Origin: Trichomonas tenax
Taxonomy: Eukaryota; Parabasalia; Trichomonadida; Trichomonadidae
Reading direction: 5' to 3'
Assembly: GCA_023091735.1 (NCBI GenBank)
Contig: JALKBU010000195.1
Coordinates: 1 to 62,799 of the forward strand
Length of the DNA: 62,799 nucleotides
Made by a program: the position numbers and the translations under genes. A model generated the notes under the pieces. The model saw nothing but the letters and a program-made list of their open reading frames with translations. It was not told the DNA's origin and did no database searches. Position 1 is the first letter of the stretch; every line of letters starts with the position of its first letter. This document shows, piece after piece, positions 37,840 to 48,936 of the stretch.

Positions 37840-40800
37840 AATGAATCAAGATTTGTTTAACAAGTAGCTCTTCAGAATATTCTTTGTTGTAAACTAAAAA
37901 TCAGTTTACAATTTTAATTCTCAGCTTATCAATGTGAAAGTTTATTATTATTTATGCCTGGCAGAATGTACGTTATAAAAATTGCTTATTCGAAAATTAT
38001 CGTCAAAATATTCAGTTTTCTTGGTACCTGTATAACATTATATTCACAAAATTGTCATATAATTATATAATGAAACCGATATTATGCAGTCTGGAGAGTA
38101 ATGTGTGTTTTTTCCCTCTCAAGCATGATATTTTGTTATTTATGATAAATTTTTGGTTTCAAACTATAAATATATATAAATATGTACTGTGCAAACGAGT
38201 TCCTTGCAAAAATTTAAATCTCAAACCAAAAGTCGCTCATCTGACATCCCCTCAATTTATAAAAAGTTTGTAAGTCGCTGAATTAGCAAAATTAAAGTCT
38301 CAAATTTTAATTATGACATATACTATATTTATGCAACATATCTATGGAAAGTTATGGAATCATTAAGGCGAAAAATGAACAAAATAATTTGTAACAGATT
38401 CAGAATCTTTCTCGTCTCCTTTTAATTTTTCATTCTCATTCAGATGTCTAGGTCTGTATTCGGTGATAATTTGTGGAAAAATTGATGTCTGATCTTGCTT
38501 ACACCTTGAGATATCATGAATTGTGCTTGGACATTGTAAATCTAATAAGACCGTGTTACATGTACTATATATTTCGTTGCATCAAATGCTTCGATTGTCT
38601 ATGAATCATATCGACATCTGATAAAGATAAGTATACTGGAGCATTTTCTCGATAGATTGACTCAACAGCGGATGGCAGTGGACTGTATTATGATGATCAG
38701 GCAAAAAATTCTGACAAATTTTACGTTGTTTTTGAATTCCAAAACAATTTTTGTCATATAACAACAATGAATATATGAGCACGCGTATGTCTTCAACTAT
38801 GTTTAATATCAGAAAACGTCTATTCCAACTTTGAAATCACTGGAATTTTATTTTATTGATAGTCAATACAAAAATTTCATTACAACACATATTGCAAGGG
38901 TAGTTGAATCGCATTATGGACCTGTGAAGAATAAAATGTTCAAATTACAATAACTTTCGCTCATATTTGTATATATTAGTAAGCAAGTTCGATCTTATAT
39001 ATATCTTCAATACTGTTAAGATTGGCTGTGTAGATTTTTCTGGATGAAATTTCGGAAATTAATGGGATTGTCTGAGGGAATACTACCTCCACGGTAATGG
39101 AGGTATATGTATGAAGTTTGAGTGAACTTAATCATCTTTTAGAATAACGCAATATTTATCTAGGATGAAAGGAATTTCCTGCTGCACTATGACGCTGATA
39201 TGCTTGCACCCATAGTTTCCTTTATCGTCAGCATACAGGAACCCATAAATGGAGCATCAATTACGAGTTACGAAAGGAGAAAGACCCTCGAAAAATCCGA
39301 CAGAGTGTCATAAATACATGTATTTATTATTGTATGCCACATAAAATCAATGGTATAAAAAATTATGGTCAAAATAATAAATTTATTTAAACATCATTGT
39401 TTAATAAAAATTTACAAATCCGTGATGGTAGTAAACAATGACAAGTACATGACCATTCAATTAAGAATGAAATTTGATCAACTTTGAGTTACCTTATTAG
39501 AAAATTTTCAAAATTTGTGTCAAATTTCATAAGTGTTTTAACTCTTAAAATCATATTTCAGCGACCAAAATTGGTAAATTTAGAATCCCTATTATATAAG
39601 AACTCTATGTAGACCAAGTAAAAAAGTGAGATGACGATTATTGTCAAAAAATTGAGAATCCGATTTGACACTTTACAAATTTTATATGCTTAAAATAATG
39701 AATTAATAAAGAAAATACAAAAATGATTTTGAATCACTTTGTAAAGTTTACAGCAAAATATTTTTTATGATTCAAAAACTCATCTGTTATTGCCTTAAAA
39801 CAAGCATAACTTGGAGGTAATTTAATGCCTCAAATGGTAATTCTAGATATATATATGGTCCCTGTTATATCAATGAGCTCGAAACATGCTTATTAAATAT
39901 AGATTTGTGATTTACTGCTTATAGCATCTGAATTAATGCTATTTATTAACATGAAGTCATCTATAATGTTACTGTATTGTTTTTAATCTGATTGCGTATA
40001 CATTTTGAAAATTATTTTGATTTGTCAAAACCTTGATCGTCATTCCCTACATCCAACAGGGCATTGGGTAACTTCTGGCCATTTATAGCATATCCCACTT
40101 AGAATAATATTAGGTTTAAAACATCTAGAGTTGAAACACTTCTCAAATTTCATATGTTTAATTAATGAAAATTTCCCCGAACTTTTTAGTGGAACTAAAT
40201 TCATTGTTATATTTTATTACAGCCAAATAAAATAGGACAATTGATTATTTTGTCTTGTTATCGCCAAATTAAAGAATTCAATTGTTTGGGGAAAATGATT
40301 CTATTACAATCCGCCACTCTAGAGTGTGTGTAAATGATATACATATATTTAACAATGAAGATGTTTGCATATATTAATTATGAGTACTTCAACGCACATT
40401 ACAAATCTAATCTCGTATTAAATTTAATGAAAGCCTTCGCAAATATTATGATAGATATACCCTCAGCGTGTAGAAGCATTAAATGCAATAACTAAGAAGA
40501 AGACTTGATTTCGAGAGTTAGACCCCTTGTAATAAAGGGACTTCAGATATTTTTTTGCCTCCCCTGTTTCTACCATAATCTCCTCCTCCATAATGGTGTT
40601 ACACACGAAAGAACGAGAACTTTGTCCACAGATTTGTTGAGATATGATATGCATATTAATGATTAATCATTAAACAATTTATTTTTCCCAAAAAAAAAAT
40701 ATTTTTTCCTCAATGAAATGATGTCCTGTTAAAATGTTAAATAAGGAAAATGAGAAGGTAATATCGATTTATTATCACGATATATAAAATCATGAAAATG

Positions 40801-41771
40801 AATAAGCAGCACCAGGAATTATAAATCAGTTGATAATTCGATGTAAATTGAAAGAATTGATAATTTTGATTTTCAATCAGAATCATTTTGCAGTGATATA
40901 TTGAATAATATGAGACATATTTGTATGCATCGCTGCACATGTATTAGTTGACGGATATTACCAATATTCGTCGCGTTTAATTTCAGATCTCTGAAACAGT
41001 GTGTAGCGTTTTCTTAAGAATCATATATTGGACTATGCAGTAGATGCCGATTCATATGGAATGATATTCAACAAAAATGGGAGGTAAAAAATTTCTGCGC
41101 GAAATGTTCGATTTTTAACATGGTGTTTTTAGGCTATGGATATGAATAAAATGAGGAGAAATGATTGATATTCAACTTTGGGCTTGATTTGAAGAGATAA
41201 ATTTAAATCGTATTTATTTCCTAAAGATTCTTATTTCTGACGAATAAGTTTGTGCCATGATACTGATATTTAACTTTTTAATATGATATTTGATCCCTAA
41301 CATTCAAAAATAACCATGGAGCGAGATACAAACAACTTTTATGCTCCGAAAATATTTTCTTGAAATCGGAGTGAAAACATTGGAAAATTTTCGGAAAGAG
41401 GTGATTCCGTTGCCAACTCGCGTCTAATTTCCTGAGCAACATTTCGGGAGATTGATTTCGGAGTTAAGTCTAATCTCAATTATCATTGTGTTACACATAT
41501 GATAGTATTGTAACCCCAAACTTTTTTGATCTAAAAAACGACGAATTTTGTAAATATTTCAAAAACGAACATAATGTCATTCTCTTTAATATAATGTATA
41601 TGATATTTATCCGATAATTTTAATTTGATCGTAAATATATCAAAATTTTGAAATATTAAAATTTGTCTTGTAAATATCTCAAAAAATTAAAAGTATTAAA
41701 ATTTGACATAAAATAAAAATCTAATGTAATAGATTAATTGTTTTAAAAGAATTCAATATTGATTCACAATT
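37840..41771. other. 4-kb gene-poor region
   Basis: No intact gene is supported. Protein-like scraps include the relic at 38363-38562, a plus-strand stretch near 39163-39313 (NFLLHYDADMLAPIVSFIVS, then IQEPINGASITSYERRK), and a minus-strand frame at 40463-40654 (TGEAKKYLKSLYYKGSNSRN). None could be assigned to a family. Otherwise AT-rich with no strong repeat. Confidence 0.45.
38363..38562 (-). pseudogene. unidentified coding remnant
   Basis: The minus-strand frame gives TCNTVLLDLQCPSTIHDISR, CKQDQTSIFPQIITEYRPRH and LNENEKLKGDEKDSESVTNY before the stop at 38363. It is open for about 65 codons with protein-like composition but has no start and degrades upstream. Family unknown. Confidence 0.4.
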
Positions 41772-41913
41772 TGTCATGTAAATGTCTCAAAATTTAAATG
41801 CCACAAATCTGACTTGTAAATGTCTCAAAAATTAAAAATCAAATTAATTTTGTCATGTAAATTGGATAATTTTTGAGAGGCAATTGGATTATTCAATGGA
41901 TTTGTCATGTAAA
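41772..41913. promoter_or_regulatory. cluster of TGTCATGTAAA motifs
   Basis: Four copies: TGTCATGTAAATGTC (41772), GACTTGTAAATGTC (41810), TGTCATGTAAATT (41850) and TGTCATGTAAAC (41902), with a weaker TGTCTTGTAAATA at 41669. The last ends 64 bp before the TMEM230-like ATG. Confidence 0.55.
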
Positions 41914-41976
41914 CTAAACAAACTTTTCAATGTTGTAAGTAAGCATATCAAAAATTTGAGAATAATAATATTTAAA

Positions 41977-42336
41977 ATGGAAAAAAATGATTCCGCTCGC
42001 TATAACAGGACATACAAAGAGGATGTCAACCGGATCGAACAGCTGAAGCTGAAGTTCGTGATACTCAGGATGTGGTTTACATGCGGAGAAACGCCACCAA
42101 ACTCGATAAGAATTACTTTATACGGAGTATTAGCAATGTTGATTGCAGGTTTTCGTGCAGGACACGAGTTCATTAAGTGCTTCGTCAATATTCCCAACTA
42201 CTCATTCAAGTCGTTCGCTTTATTCACTTCCTCTATTATTTTGTTGTTCCCCAGCTTCTGGATATTGTACATATCATTCTGCTGCTGGAGGAGGGTGAGG
42301 GGTTACGACTGGTGGATGATCCCTCACATACTTTGA
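41977..42336 (+). CDS. TMEM230/TMEM134-family (DUF872) membrane protein
   Basis: 119 aa from MEKNDSARYNRTYKED; an ATG 81 bp upstream overlaps the promoter motifs and is disfavoured. Two membrane spans (about residues 43-62 and 79-103) are followed by the diagnostic end FPSFWILYISFCCWRRVRGY, DWWMIPHI. This matches the [27 protein letters not shown] end of TMEM230. Family members are small two-span proteins of the secretory/endosomal pathway linked to vesicle trafficking. Length and topology agree with the family. The cytosolic N-terminus contains no recognised sorting signal. Confidence 0.7.
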   Translation: MEKNDSARYNRTYKEDVNRIEQLKLKFVILRMWFTCGETPPNSIRITLYGVLAMLIAGFRAGHEFIKCFVNIPNYSFKSFALFTSSIILLFPSFWILYISFCCWRRVRGYDWWMIPHIL

Positions 42337-42859
42337 TTAAACTTTTGTTTGTATATGTTTTTAATCTACACACGCTTTTTGTATAGATAATACTATCGAA
42401 GGAAATTTTAGTATATGCATTGATTTCCTTCAAGAAACTAATCGATATCGATATATTTGTTAAATACATGAATCGAAACATTTGCCATTTATTGTATTAA
42501 TAGGAACACCGATCTCTTATTACTACATAGTCATTAGTCATCCATTTTGAAATAAAATATTGATCAAAATTTATAATATCGATAGAAACATATTATCGAG
42601 TGAAAATACTACTTTTTATGGCCTACTAAGACTATATACAGAGTGTTTATAGTAAATATGAAATTGTCAAAATGCCATTCTGACAAATGTCAAAAACCTA
42701 AATTAACCTTAGATTAAATCATTTTTGTTCGTTATGGATATATAATGAGAACACCATTTATAACATATTTTCAAATATAACATATTGAATTTAACAAAAT
42801 TACATTATGAAATATTCATAATATTTTACATTTTATACCATGATATGACAGCTTTCTGA
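42337..42859. other. intergenic region between convergent genes
   Basis: About 520 bp of AT-rich 3' spacer between the TMEM230-like gene (+) and the kinesin gene (-). No supported feature. Confidence 0.4.
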
Positions 42860-44827
42860 TCATGATTTAGTGGGTGTCATCGGTCTCAATGAGTTAAATC
42901 TAGCATGTGGATATCTCTTTGGTTCTTCTTTATTTGTATATCCGAGAATAGTTTTCTCCCAGAACTCCTTGAAATCATTTTGAACAATCTCTCTAGCAGT
43001 CTTTATATCTTTCTGTAATTTCGCAACTTCTTCTTTAGATGTTCCTATTGCTTCGACAGTTGCATTAAATTCCGCAGTAATCTCTTCTAATTCGACTTCT
43101 TTGTCAACTGCGAGATTTTGTACTCTCTCAAGTTTAGCTTGTAATTCTTGTGCTTCAATACTCTCTGCGGTGTTAAGTTCTTTTGTGACTTCTTCGTCTT
43201 CCTCTTCTAAGGAGGAAATTTCTGTGTGAAGAGCATCCATTTTAGTTCTAAGTTGTCTAGCTTTATCGCCAAGCGCTTCTGCTCTCTTAAGCACTTCCTT
43301 GAGCTTCTCGTGTATAGAAAGCTCTTCTTGATACTTCTCGTGGGTGTTGCGGAATTGAATAAATGCTGCTTCACGAGAAATACCGCTTTCGCCCGCATCA
43401 CGACTCTTTTGGCGCTCTTTCATCATGTTTACGAGTCGCGTGACCTTTAATTCTGAATCTTTTAATTTTTGAGCTAAAGCATATACTTGCAGAGAAGAAG
43501 AATAGTTCTTCTTTATAATTTCCTTCATATAATCAAGACAGAAGTTTGCTTGTCGCATATTTGTTAAATCGAGACTTTGTTTATCATCGTTGAGATAAGC
43601 ATCGACTCTTTCCTTGAGTTCCTTCGATTCGTCAGCACTCAGCCTTCCGCGGTTGGATATTAAGCTTGCTGGCGCCGATAAACTGTCTGAGCTTGCATTT
43701 CCACCAAATCTGCATGTAGCGAGTTCTTCGCGTAATCTTGTAACTTCTGAACGTAATTTTTTGATAACTTCTTTCGGAGACATTTCTAATTCGTTTATAG
43801 ATGCGTGCGTTTGAACTTCAGCAACAGAATCACTAAATCTGCAAGTTGAAATTGATTCTGGAATGTGATTTCTATTTGTTGATATTGTTGCGATCATAGT
43901 CGTTTTGACGTTACCTATCAATGAATTTTTCAAAAATCTCGTTAAAGCAGAATCTCTGAATGGAATATGCGATCTTTTTTCGTTAATTCCTATAATAACC
44001 TGCTGTAAGTTGTGCAGAGACATATTGATTGCTCTCGCTTCGCGTTTTCTTTGATCTTTTTCACCTTCTAATGAACCAAACTTTTCTGAGCCGGCTAAAT
44101 CGACGAAATTGATCTGTGACTTTAATTTCTTTGACTCTGTTTCGATGGTGAAGTGGAAAGTGAAAATTGTGTGGCTTCTTGATGAATATTTGTTATTCAC
44201 TGTTGCTGCCTTTTGTCTTGCTGTTTCACCGAGCCAGAATAGCTTGTGGCAGCTCTCAAACGTCGGCGCTTCTTCTACTGAGAGATCTTTGAAAATTGTT
44301 TTGTTTCCTTTTTCAGCAAACGTAACTTTCGTTAAATCTTCGAGTTTTTGCATTTGTTTGTTCGGTGACGCCTTGAGAAGGTCGTACGCGACGTTGTTGT
44401 ATATTTCTAAGTACGATATTTTGATCTCGAGGCTCTGAAAATCTGGCATCTTCTTTTTCTCGTAAACAACATCGATAGCGCGTGGCACAATACCGGCGTT
44501 TTCTCTCGTGCCATCACCGGTGATCGTAAAAGTCTTGCCAGATCCTGTCTGTCCGTACGCAAAAAGAGTTGCGTTATAGCCATTCAGAGCGTGCTCGATT
44601 AGAGGACTGGCAACAATCTCAAAGATCTGCTGCTGCTCGCTGTCCTTCCAGAATATGCCGGAGAAGGAGAAATAATGAATGGAAGGAGCGCCAGATGTGA
44701 TTCCCGCTGGAAGATTGAAGCGAAGATTGTGCTCGTCGAGTTCGTCGATAGCGACGCCGCCGAAGTCGTTCGATGGATCTCCACACGGCCTCACTCGAGC
44801 AAAGACTTGGATCGATTCTTTACTCAT
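42860..44827 (-). CDS. kinesin-9-like motor protein
   Basis: 655 aa from MSKESIQVFARVRP; an upstream start in the poly-A run would add MKKKKKTK and is unlikely. The N-terminal motor (about residues 5-340) has YGQTGSGKT (P-loop), NNKYSSRSH (switch I), VDLAGSEKFGS (switch II) and HIPFRDSALTRFLKNSLIGN. The short neck (EVIKKLRSEVTRLREEL) and the coiled coil with VNMMKERQKSRDAG resemble KIF6/KIF9 kinesin-9 proteins, which work in motile flagella. Trichomonads have motile flagella and an axostyle, so an axonemal role is plausible. No cargo domain is evident. Convergent with the TMEM230-like gene. Confidence 0.82.
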   Translation of the reverse strand: MSKESIQVFARVRPCGDPSNDFGGVAIDELDEHNLRFNLPAGITSGAPSIHYFSFSGIFWKDSEQQQIFEIVASPLIEHALNGYNATLFAYGQTGSGKTFTITGDGTRENAGIVPRAIDVVYEKKKMPDFQSLEIKISYLEIYNNVAYDLLKASPNKQMQKLEDLTKVTFAEKGNKTIFKDLSVEEAPTFESCHKLFWLGETARQKAATVNNKYSSRSHTIFTFHFTIETESKKLKSQINFVDLAGSEKFGSLEGEKDQRKREARAINMSLHNLQQVIIGINEKRSHIPFRDSALTRFLKNSLIGNVKTTMIATISTNRNHIPESISTCRFSDSVAEVQTHASINELEMSPKEVIKKLRSEVTRLREELATCRFGGNASSDSLSAPASLISNRGRLSADESKELKERVDAYLNDDKQSLDLTNMRQANFCLDYMKEIIKKNYSSSLQVYALAQKLKDSELKVTRLVNMMKERQKSRDAGESGISREAAFIQFRNTHEKYQEELSIHEKLKEVLKRAEALGDKARQLRTKMDALHTEISSLEEEDEEVTKELNTAESIEAQELQAKLERVQNLAVDKEVELEEITAEFNATVEAIGTSKEEVAKLQKDIKTAREIVQNDFKEFWEKTILGYTNKEEPKRYPHARFNSLRPMTPTKS

Positions 44828-45440
44828 TTTAGTTTTTTTTTTTTTTTTCAAAACTTCGCTGGCTTTTGTTTGTTGATTAATGAAATAAGACTTAATTTAA
44901 ACGTGCAATTTACAAAGCAAAATTTTATTGAATAATCTTTTGGGGTTGTCAAAATTATTCGTGATATTTGATATCCAGGGTATGATAAAAATATGCAGGG
45001 GATATCTTCATTTCAACTTTAAATGATTGGAATATATTAGATTCTTCTATAATAGATGTTTCAATCATTGTGAACAATCGCACACATACATAAATTTTGT
45101 AATGAGACCAAAATGCAGCATTATCCAGTTTTGCCACATTTTTTAGTAAAATTCATTTGATAAATTGATTCATAACTTGAACTCGATTGATTATTTAGAG
45201 ATTATTGCTTCCATTGATTGAATCATCTATTATAGATGAATCTAAATGGATAAGCATCAATTCTTCCCGTCATTTATCAATGAATTATTTTCCTCTCAAA
45301 TTATACAGGGAAAAAATAAAATATGACAAAACCGAAAATTTACTTTTCGGACATCCATAAATAGAATTATACAGTGGTGTGAATTATATCATTTCTTGTA
45401 ATTGAGACATCAGTTTAATGCTTTAATTATTAAACTGCTG
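44828..45440. other. intergenic region
   Basis: AT-rich spacer upstream of the kinesin gene. The poly-T/A tract at 44830-44847 lies just before its start. No gene is supported. Confidence 0.4.
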
Positions 45441-45535
45441 TTCAAAATATGGGACAAAAAAAAAATTGATTGAAACTCATATAATTTTTCTATGAGTTTC
45501 ATTCAAAAAAATTTAAAAAGTGCAGTTCCATATTT
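45441..45535. repeat. nested palindromic repeat
   Basis: TTCAAAATATGG at 45441 is complementary to CCATATTTTGAA at about 45521-45532. Inside them, TGAAACTCATA (45471-45481) pairs with TATGAGTTTCA (45491-45501). The arms keep partial symmetry between these blocks. It could be a short MITE; the left edge resembles sequence at 16924. Confidence 0.5.
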
Positions 45536-46295
45536 TGAAACATTTTGTTTTTTGGTACTTTAGGAGTGTGACAAAATTTGCAAACTAGAATAACAGCTAT
45601 ACTCCTGTATGAGGAAGTGTTTGATATTAATATATTAAAAAAATATCATGAATTCGAGTCAGCACGTTCGTGATTTCGACGAATTCACGATAGGCAAGTA
45701 AAATAAATTTTTGAAAAACAAAACAAGAATATGTAAGTTATAAATCAGGTGTGATCATCATGAAATCGATCGATTCAAAATTTGATTATTAATTATGCCT
45801 GATTTGAACATGTTCTGGCATAGCAATATTTTCCAAAACCTGTGTGTAGTATTTGCAACTCGTTGACACAGCGATTAATAAATGGAGGTGAAAATTTGCA
45901 TCAGTCACCGAAATAAACTTATGATTGGACTTTGCCTACAATAGGGTGGATTCGCATAAATACATGCTCGCAAAATTGTAGCTGTTCAATGAATCTATCA
46001 TATTATTTCTAAGTAAAAAATTGTATCATTTTTCTTTCATTGAGAAATTGAACAAGCAAACTGAAAACATAATGCATGTCAAGTAAAGATATGTTTTTCT
46101 AACAGTTATGAAGCAAAACGCGGCAATAACTTTTTTGTAAGATATTTTGTTCTTTTTAAAGGTTCCTTGATCATTTTCACAGATTCAGATGTTATGTATA
46201 ATGCATGCAATGAATATTTTCGTCCGAATTAGAGATTTTATAAAATTATTTGAATATTGCCATATATAAAAATGGAAATATTGCTTTATTTCCTG
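45536..46295. other. intergenic region
   Basis: About 760 bp AT-rich, no supported gene or repeat. Confidence 0.4.
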
Positions 46296-46810
46296 TCATA
46301 CACCTTCTCTATGGTTCGCACACTCTGTTGGATCGGTCAATGCCCCTTCTAAAAAATCATATATAACAATGTTTAAACTAAGAACAATGTGCGTGATGCT
46401 CATCTTGTTCATGTCTTTTTGTACTGCTGATCGTATTGCGAAAGCTGTAATGAGGATGATAATGAAGAGAACAACAGCTTCAGCAACGATACCCATATAA
46501 ATATTATTTCCTTTGTTATTATGAGTTTCCGCTCCTGTTAATTCAGAATCGTTTTAATACACTCCGCTTGGATTCTCAATTGGCCGCTCAACAGTGTATG
46601 AAGGATCATATCCACCACCTTGGTCGCCTGATTCTGATATAGAGAATGTAGTTGAAGAAGGATAACTTGTCCTCGAAGCTGTTGTTGATCGTGAAGATGT
46701 AACTGGTGGAACGTATGATGTCCTTGAACATGTTCTTGCAGTTGGAGGAGCGTATTCTGACCATGAGTCGCAATCATCAGGACGAATTGTGTATTCATAT
46801 TTCACATTCT
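46296..46810 (-). pseudogene. truncated paralogue of the CAP-domain surface protein
   Basis: The minus strand reads KYEYTIRPDDCDSWSEYAPP, a Ser/Thr/Arg-rich stalk (TARTCSRTSYVPPVTSS...), a stop, a hydrophilic linker, then the span IVAEAVVLFIIILITAFAIR. This matches the C-terminus of the gene at 47590-48936: VYQYTVRPVDCAAWQDTPPP, the repeat stalk, then IIFIAIIAAAVVFVVIAVVA. The whole CAP domain is missing and the frame changes between the stalk and the membrane segment. Confidence 0.65.
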
Positions 46811-46879
46811 TTGCATCAAGTTCATTTTCTCTTCATTTGATATTGAAACATGAGTTTTCTTGTATTGAAGTCTTTCGCC

Positions 46880-47110
46880 TGAATTCAGACAATTGTCTGA
46901 ATGATATCCTTTCATCGGATAACAAAATCTGAAAAGTTAAACATATCTCAAATAACAACTCTCTTAAATCAGTTATTCAATACAAACGAATCATCTTATG
47001 ATGAAAAACCGAATAAAATCAGTTTGCTCATTTTCTATAATATGCTCTGAGAAATCATAACACTTCATCTGAAGTCACATCACAATCTTCCTTGTGACGT
47101 GGCAAAAGAC
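46880..47110 (+). pseudogene. fragment of a DUF3447/ankyrin-family N-terminus
   Basis: The sequence parallels 50730-50960: TGATATCCTTTCATCGGATA with CTTTCATCAGATAACAAAAA, ATCTTATGATGAAAAACC with ATCTTATGATGAAGCACT, and CTCTGAGAAATCATAACACT with CTCTGCGAAATCATATTCGC. It is badly decayed, with stops in all frames. Confidence 0.5.
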
Positions 47111-47589
47111 TTTTTGGTGTCACAATGGTTTATTCATTGACGACTTGATTTGTTTTTCAAGTTTAAGTTGAAATAACAATACAATCAAAAGCTATCAAAA
47201 TGTTTATCGTTTTCTAAAGTCGTTACTCTTAAATCGCTTAATCAATTTTGGAAAAAAACGATGAACTGGCTGTTTACACATTAATTTTGTGAATCTCTCA
47301 GACCAGGAACGTCGTTTGTGATGAATACTCGATTTTTTAAAGAGGTTATTTAAAAAAAATCTTGATATCAGCATCAGATTCCATGCAAAAGAATCATCTG
47401 TTGCACAATCAATTCGGATTTAACTGATTGGAGCTTATCCAAAAGCTTTTCGACAGCATTAAGAGCTTTTGTTTTGTTATTGAGCTCGAAGAAGGCTGAG
47501 ATTGAATATATTTATTATTCGTTCAGTGTTTAAATAAGAATATTTTGAAAATAATTTTTTAAATCGCATATCCCCAAAAACAATAAATC
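47111..47589. other. intergenic region with one coding scrap
   Basis: Near 47388-47507 the minus strand encodes ISAFFELNNKTKALNAVEKL then LDKLQSVKSELIVQQMILLH before a stop. It is helical and protein-like but unassigned. The rest is plain AT-rich spacer. Confidence 0.35.
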
Positions 47590-48936
47590 TTAGACGAGAA
47601 ACATGTTCATAGTAGATGGTTCATCGTCTTCGAGATTTTTTAGACGCTTCCTGATCGCAAGTCCTGCGACAACTGCGATAACAACAAAAACTACTGCTGC
47701 AGCAATGATTGCGATGAAGATTATTGTTCCTTTGCTCATTCCTTTAGCCTCATTTCCTGCTTTATTAACAGTGCCGTTATTTGCTTCTTCTTCGTTTTCA
47801 AGAATTGGTGTTGGTTGTTCTTCTTGTACTTGTGATGATACTGGTGTTGTCTCAACAGGAACTGCCGATTCTGGAAAGACAACATTGCTCGATGATTTGG
47901 ATGAAGATTTAACAGGAGATCTTGTTGGCGAACGTGTTGGTGGACGAGTCGGTATCTTTGTTGGAGATCTTGATGGCGAACGCGATGGAGATCTTGTTGG
48001 AGGTGGTGGTGGAGTGTCTTGCCATGCAGCACAATCAACTGGTCGAACTGTGTATTGGTAAACAACACCGTTTCCGTCGGTGATGGTGACATCGAAAACA
48101 TGGCCTAAATAACTTTGTTGAGTACTGAAGCCGCTGAATTCGAATCTGATACCTGTTTGGAAATTGTATCCTCTGGGAAGATCTGTAGTCTGAACGGAGA
48201 TGTCGCGGCCATCAACTTTGACGCTGACATGAAGAGGAGCAACAACGTTCTCGCCCCAGAAACTCCATGCCGGGAAAATGTATTGGATCGGGAAGTATCC
48301 GCCTGTTGGATTCGCCGTGAAAGGAAGTTGTTCACCTCCTCGGCCATCACTGAAATAACCCATACTCATCGTTCGCATTGCCATCGCGGACCATCTTGTT
48401 CGACTGTCATATGCACCACCGAATGCTGTGGTGACCATTTCATTGTCGAGGACCCATCTTCGGTGGCCAAGAGTTGTTACTCTGCTGTCGTCGAAATACT
48501 GAAAGATAAGATCGACCGCTCTATAGCGCGCACTATTAAGTGCAAGATTCGAATTACGGCATCCTTCATATGTTTTAGACTGCATACACTGACCGCCAGA
48601 TGGTTTGTGGTCGAGATCTCCATTGACAGCACACCAGATGGCGCATTCACGAACAGAGTCGTCGTACTGATTTGCAAGACGAACTTTGTTCTCGAAACCG
48701 ATCATCCAGCGGTAAAGATTGAGCTCGTTCAGTGCCAATGTGTCATCGCCTGTTTTGTTATATGAAAGTTTACTGCATCCCCCGTTTTGGTCGGAATAAA
48801 AGTATTGAGGTCCAGAACCTTCAATTCCAAATGACCAATACCTTCCTGAGTGGTCCTGTTGGTACCTTCTGCATACCTGCGCCTGCGTGCGTTGCTCAAC
48901 TTTGTCAAAACGAACAAATAAAGCAAAAACAAACAT
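47590..48936 (-). CDS. CAP/SCP-domain type I surface protein
   Basis: 448 aa. It has a short leader (MFVFALFVRF), then a CAP-like domain (about 65-190): ALNELNLYRWMIGFENKV, LDHKPSGGQCMQSKTYEGCR, NSNLALNSARYRAVDLIFQY and VTTLGHRRWVLDNEM. The His residues of LDHKP and GHRRW and the Asn-Ser-Asn-Leu-Ala segment are typical of bacterial-type CAP proteins. A beta-rich region (about 190-310) precedes a Pro/Ser/Arg repeat stalk (PTRSPSRSPSRSPTK...), an acidic linker, a membrane span (about 404-427) and a short tail. CAP proteins are secreted or surface-displayed; the activity in protists is unknown. A degenerate paralogue lies 0.8 kb downstream. Confidence 0.8.
   Translation of the reverse strand: MFVFALFVRFDKVEQRTQAQVCRRYQQDHSGRYWSFGIEGSGPQYFYSDQNGGCSKLSYNKTGDDTLALNELNLYRWMIGFENKVRLANQYDDSVRECAIWCAVNGDLDHKPSGGQCMQSKTYEGCRNSNLALNSARYRAVDLIFQYFDDSRVTTLGHRRWVLDNEMVTTAFGGAYDSRTRWSAMAMRTMSMGYFSDGRGGEQLPFTANPTGGYFPIQYIFPAWSFWGENVVAPLHVSVKVDGRDISVQTTDLPRGYNFQTGIRFEFSGFSTQQSYLGHVFDVTITDGNGVVYQYTVRPVDCAAWQDTPPPPPTRSPSRSPSRSPTKIPTRPPTRSPTRSPVKSSSKSSSNVVFPESAVPVETTPVSSQVQEEQPTPILENEEEANNGTVNKAGNEAKGMSKGTIIFIAIIAAAVVFVVIAVVAGLAIRKRLKNLEDDEPSTMNMFLV

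Noticed and set aside
38690..38930. Possible discoidin-like relic (FYVVFEFQNNFCHITT)
   Set aside because: The match is confined to one short strand-like segment and lacks the conserved end of the domain.
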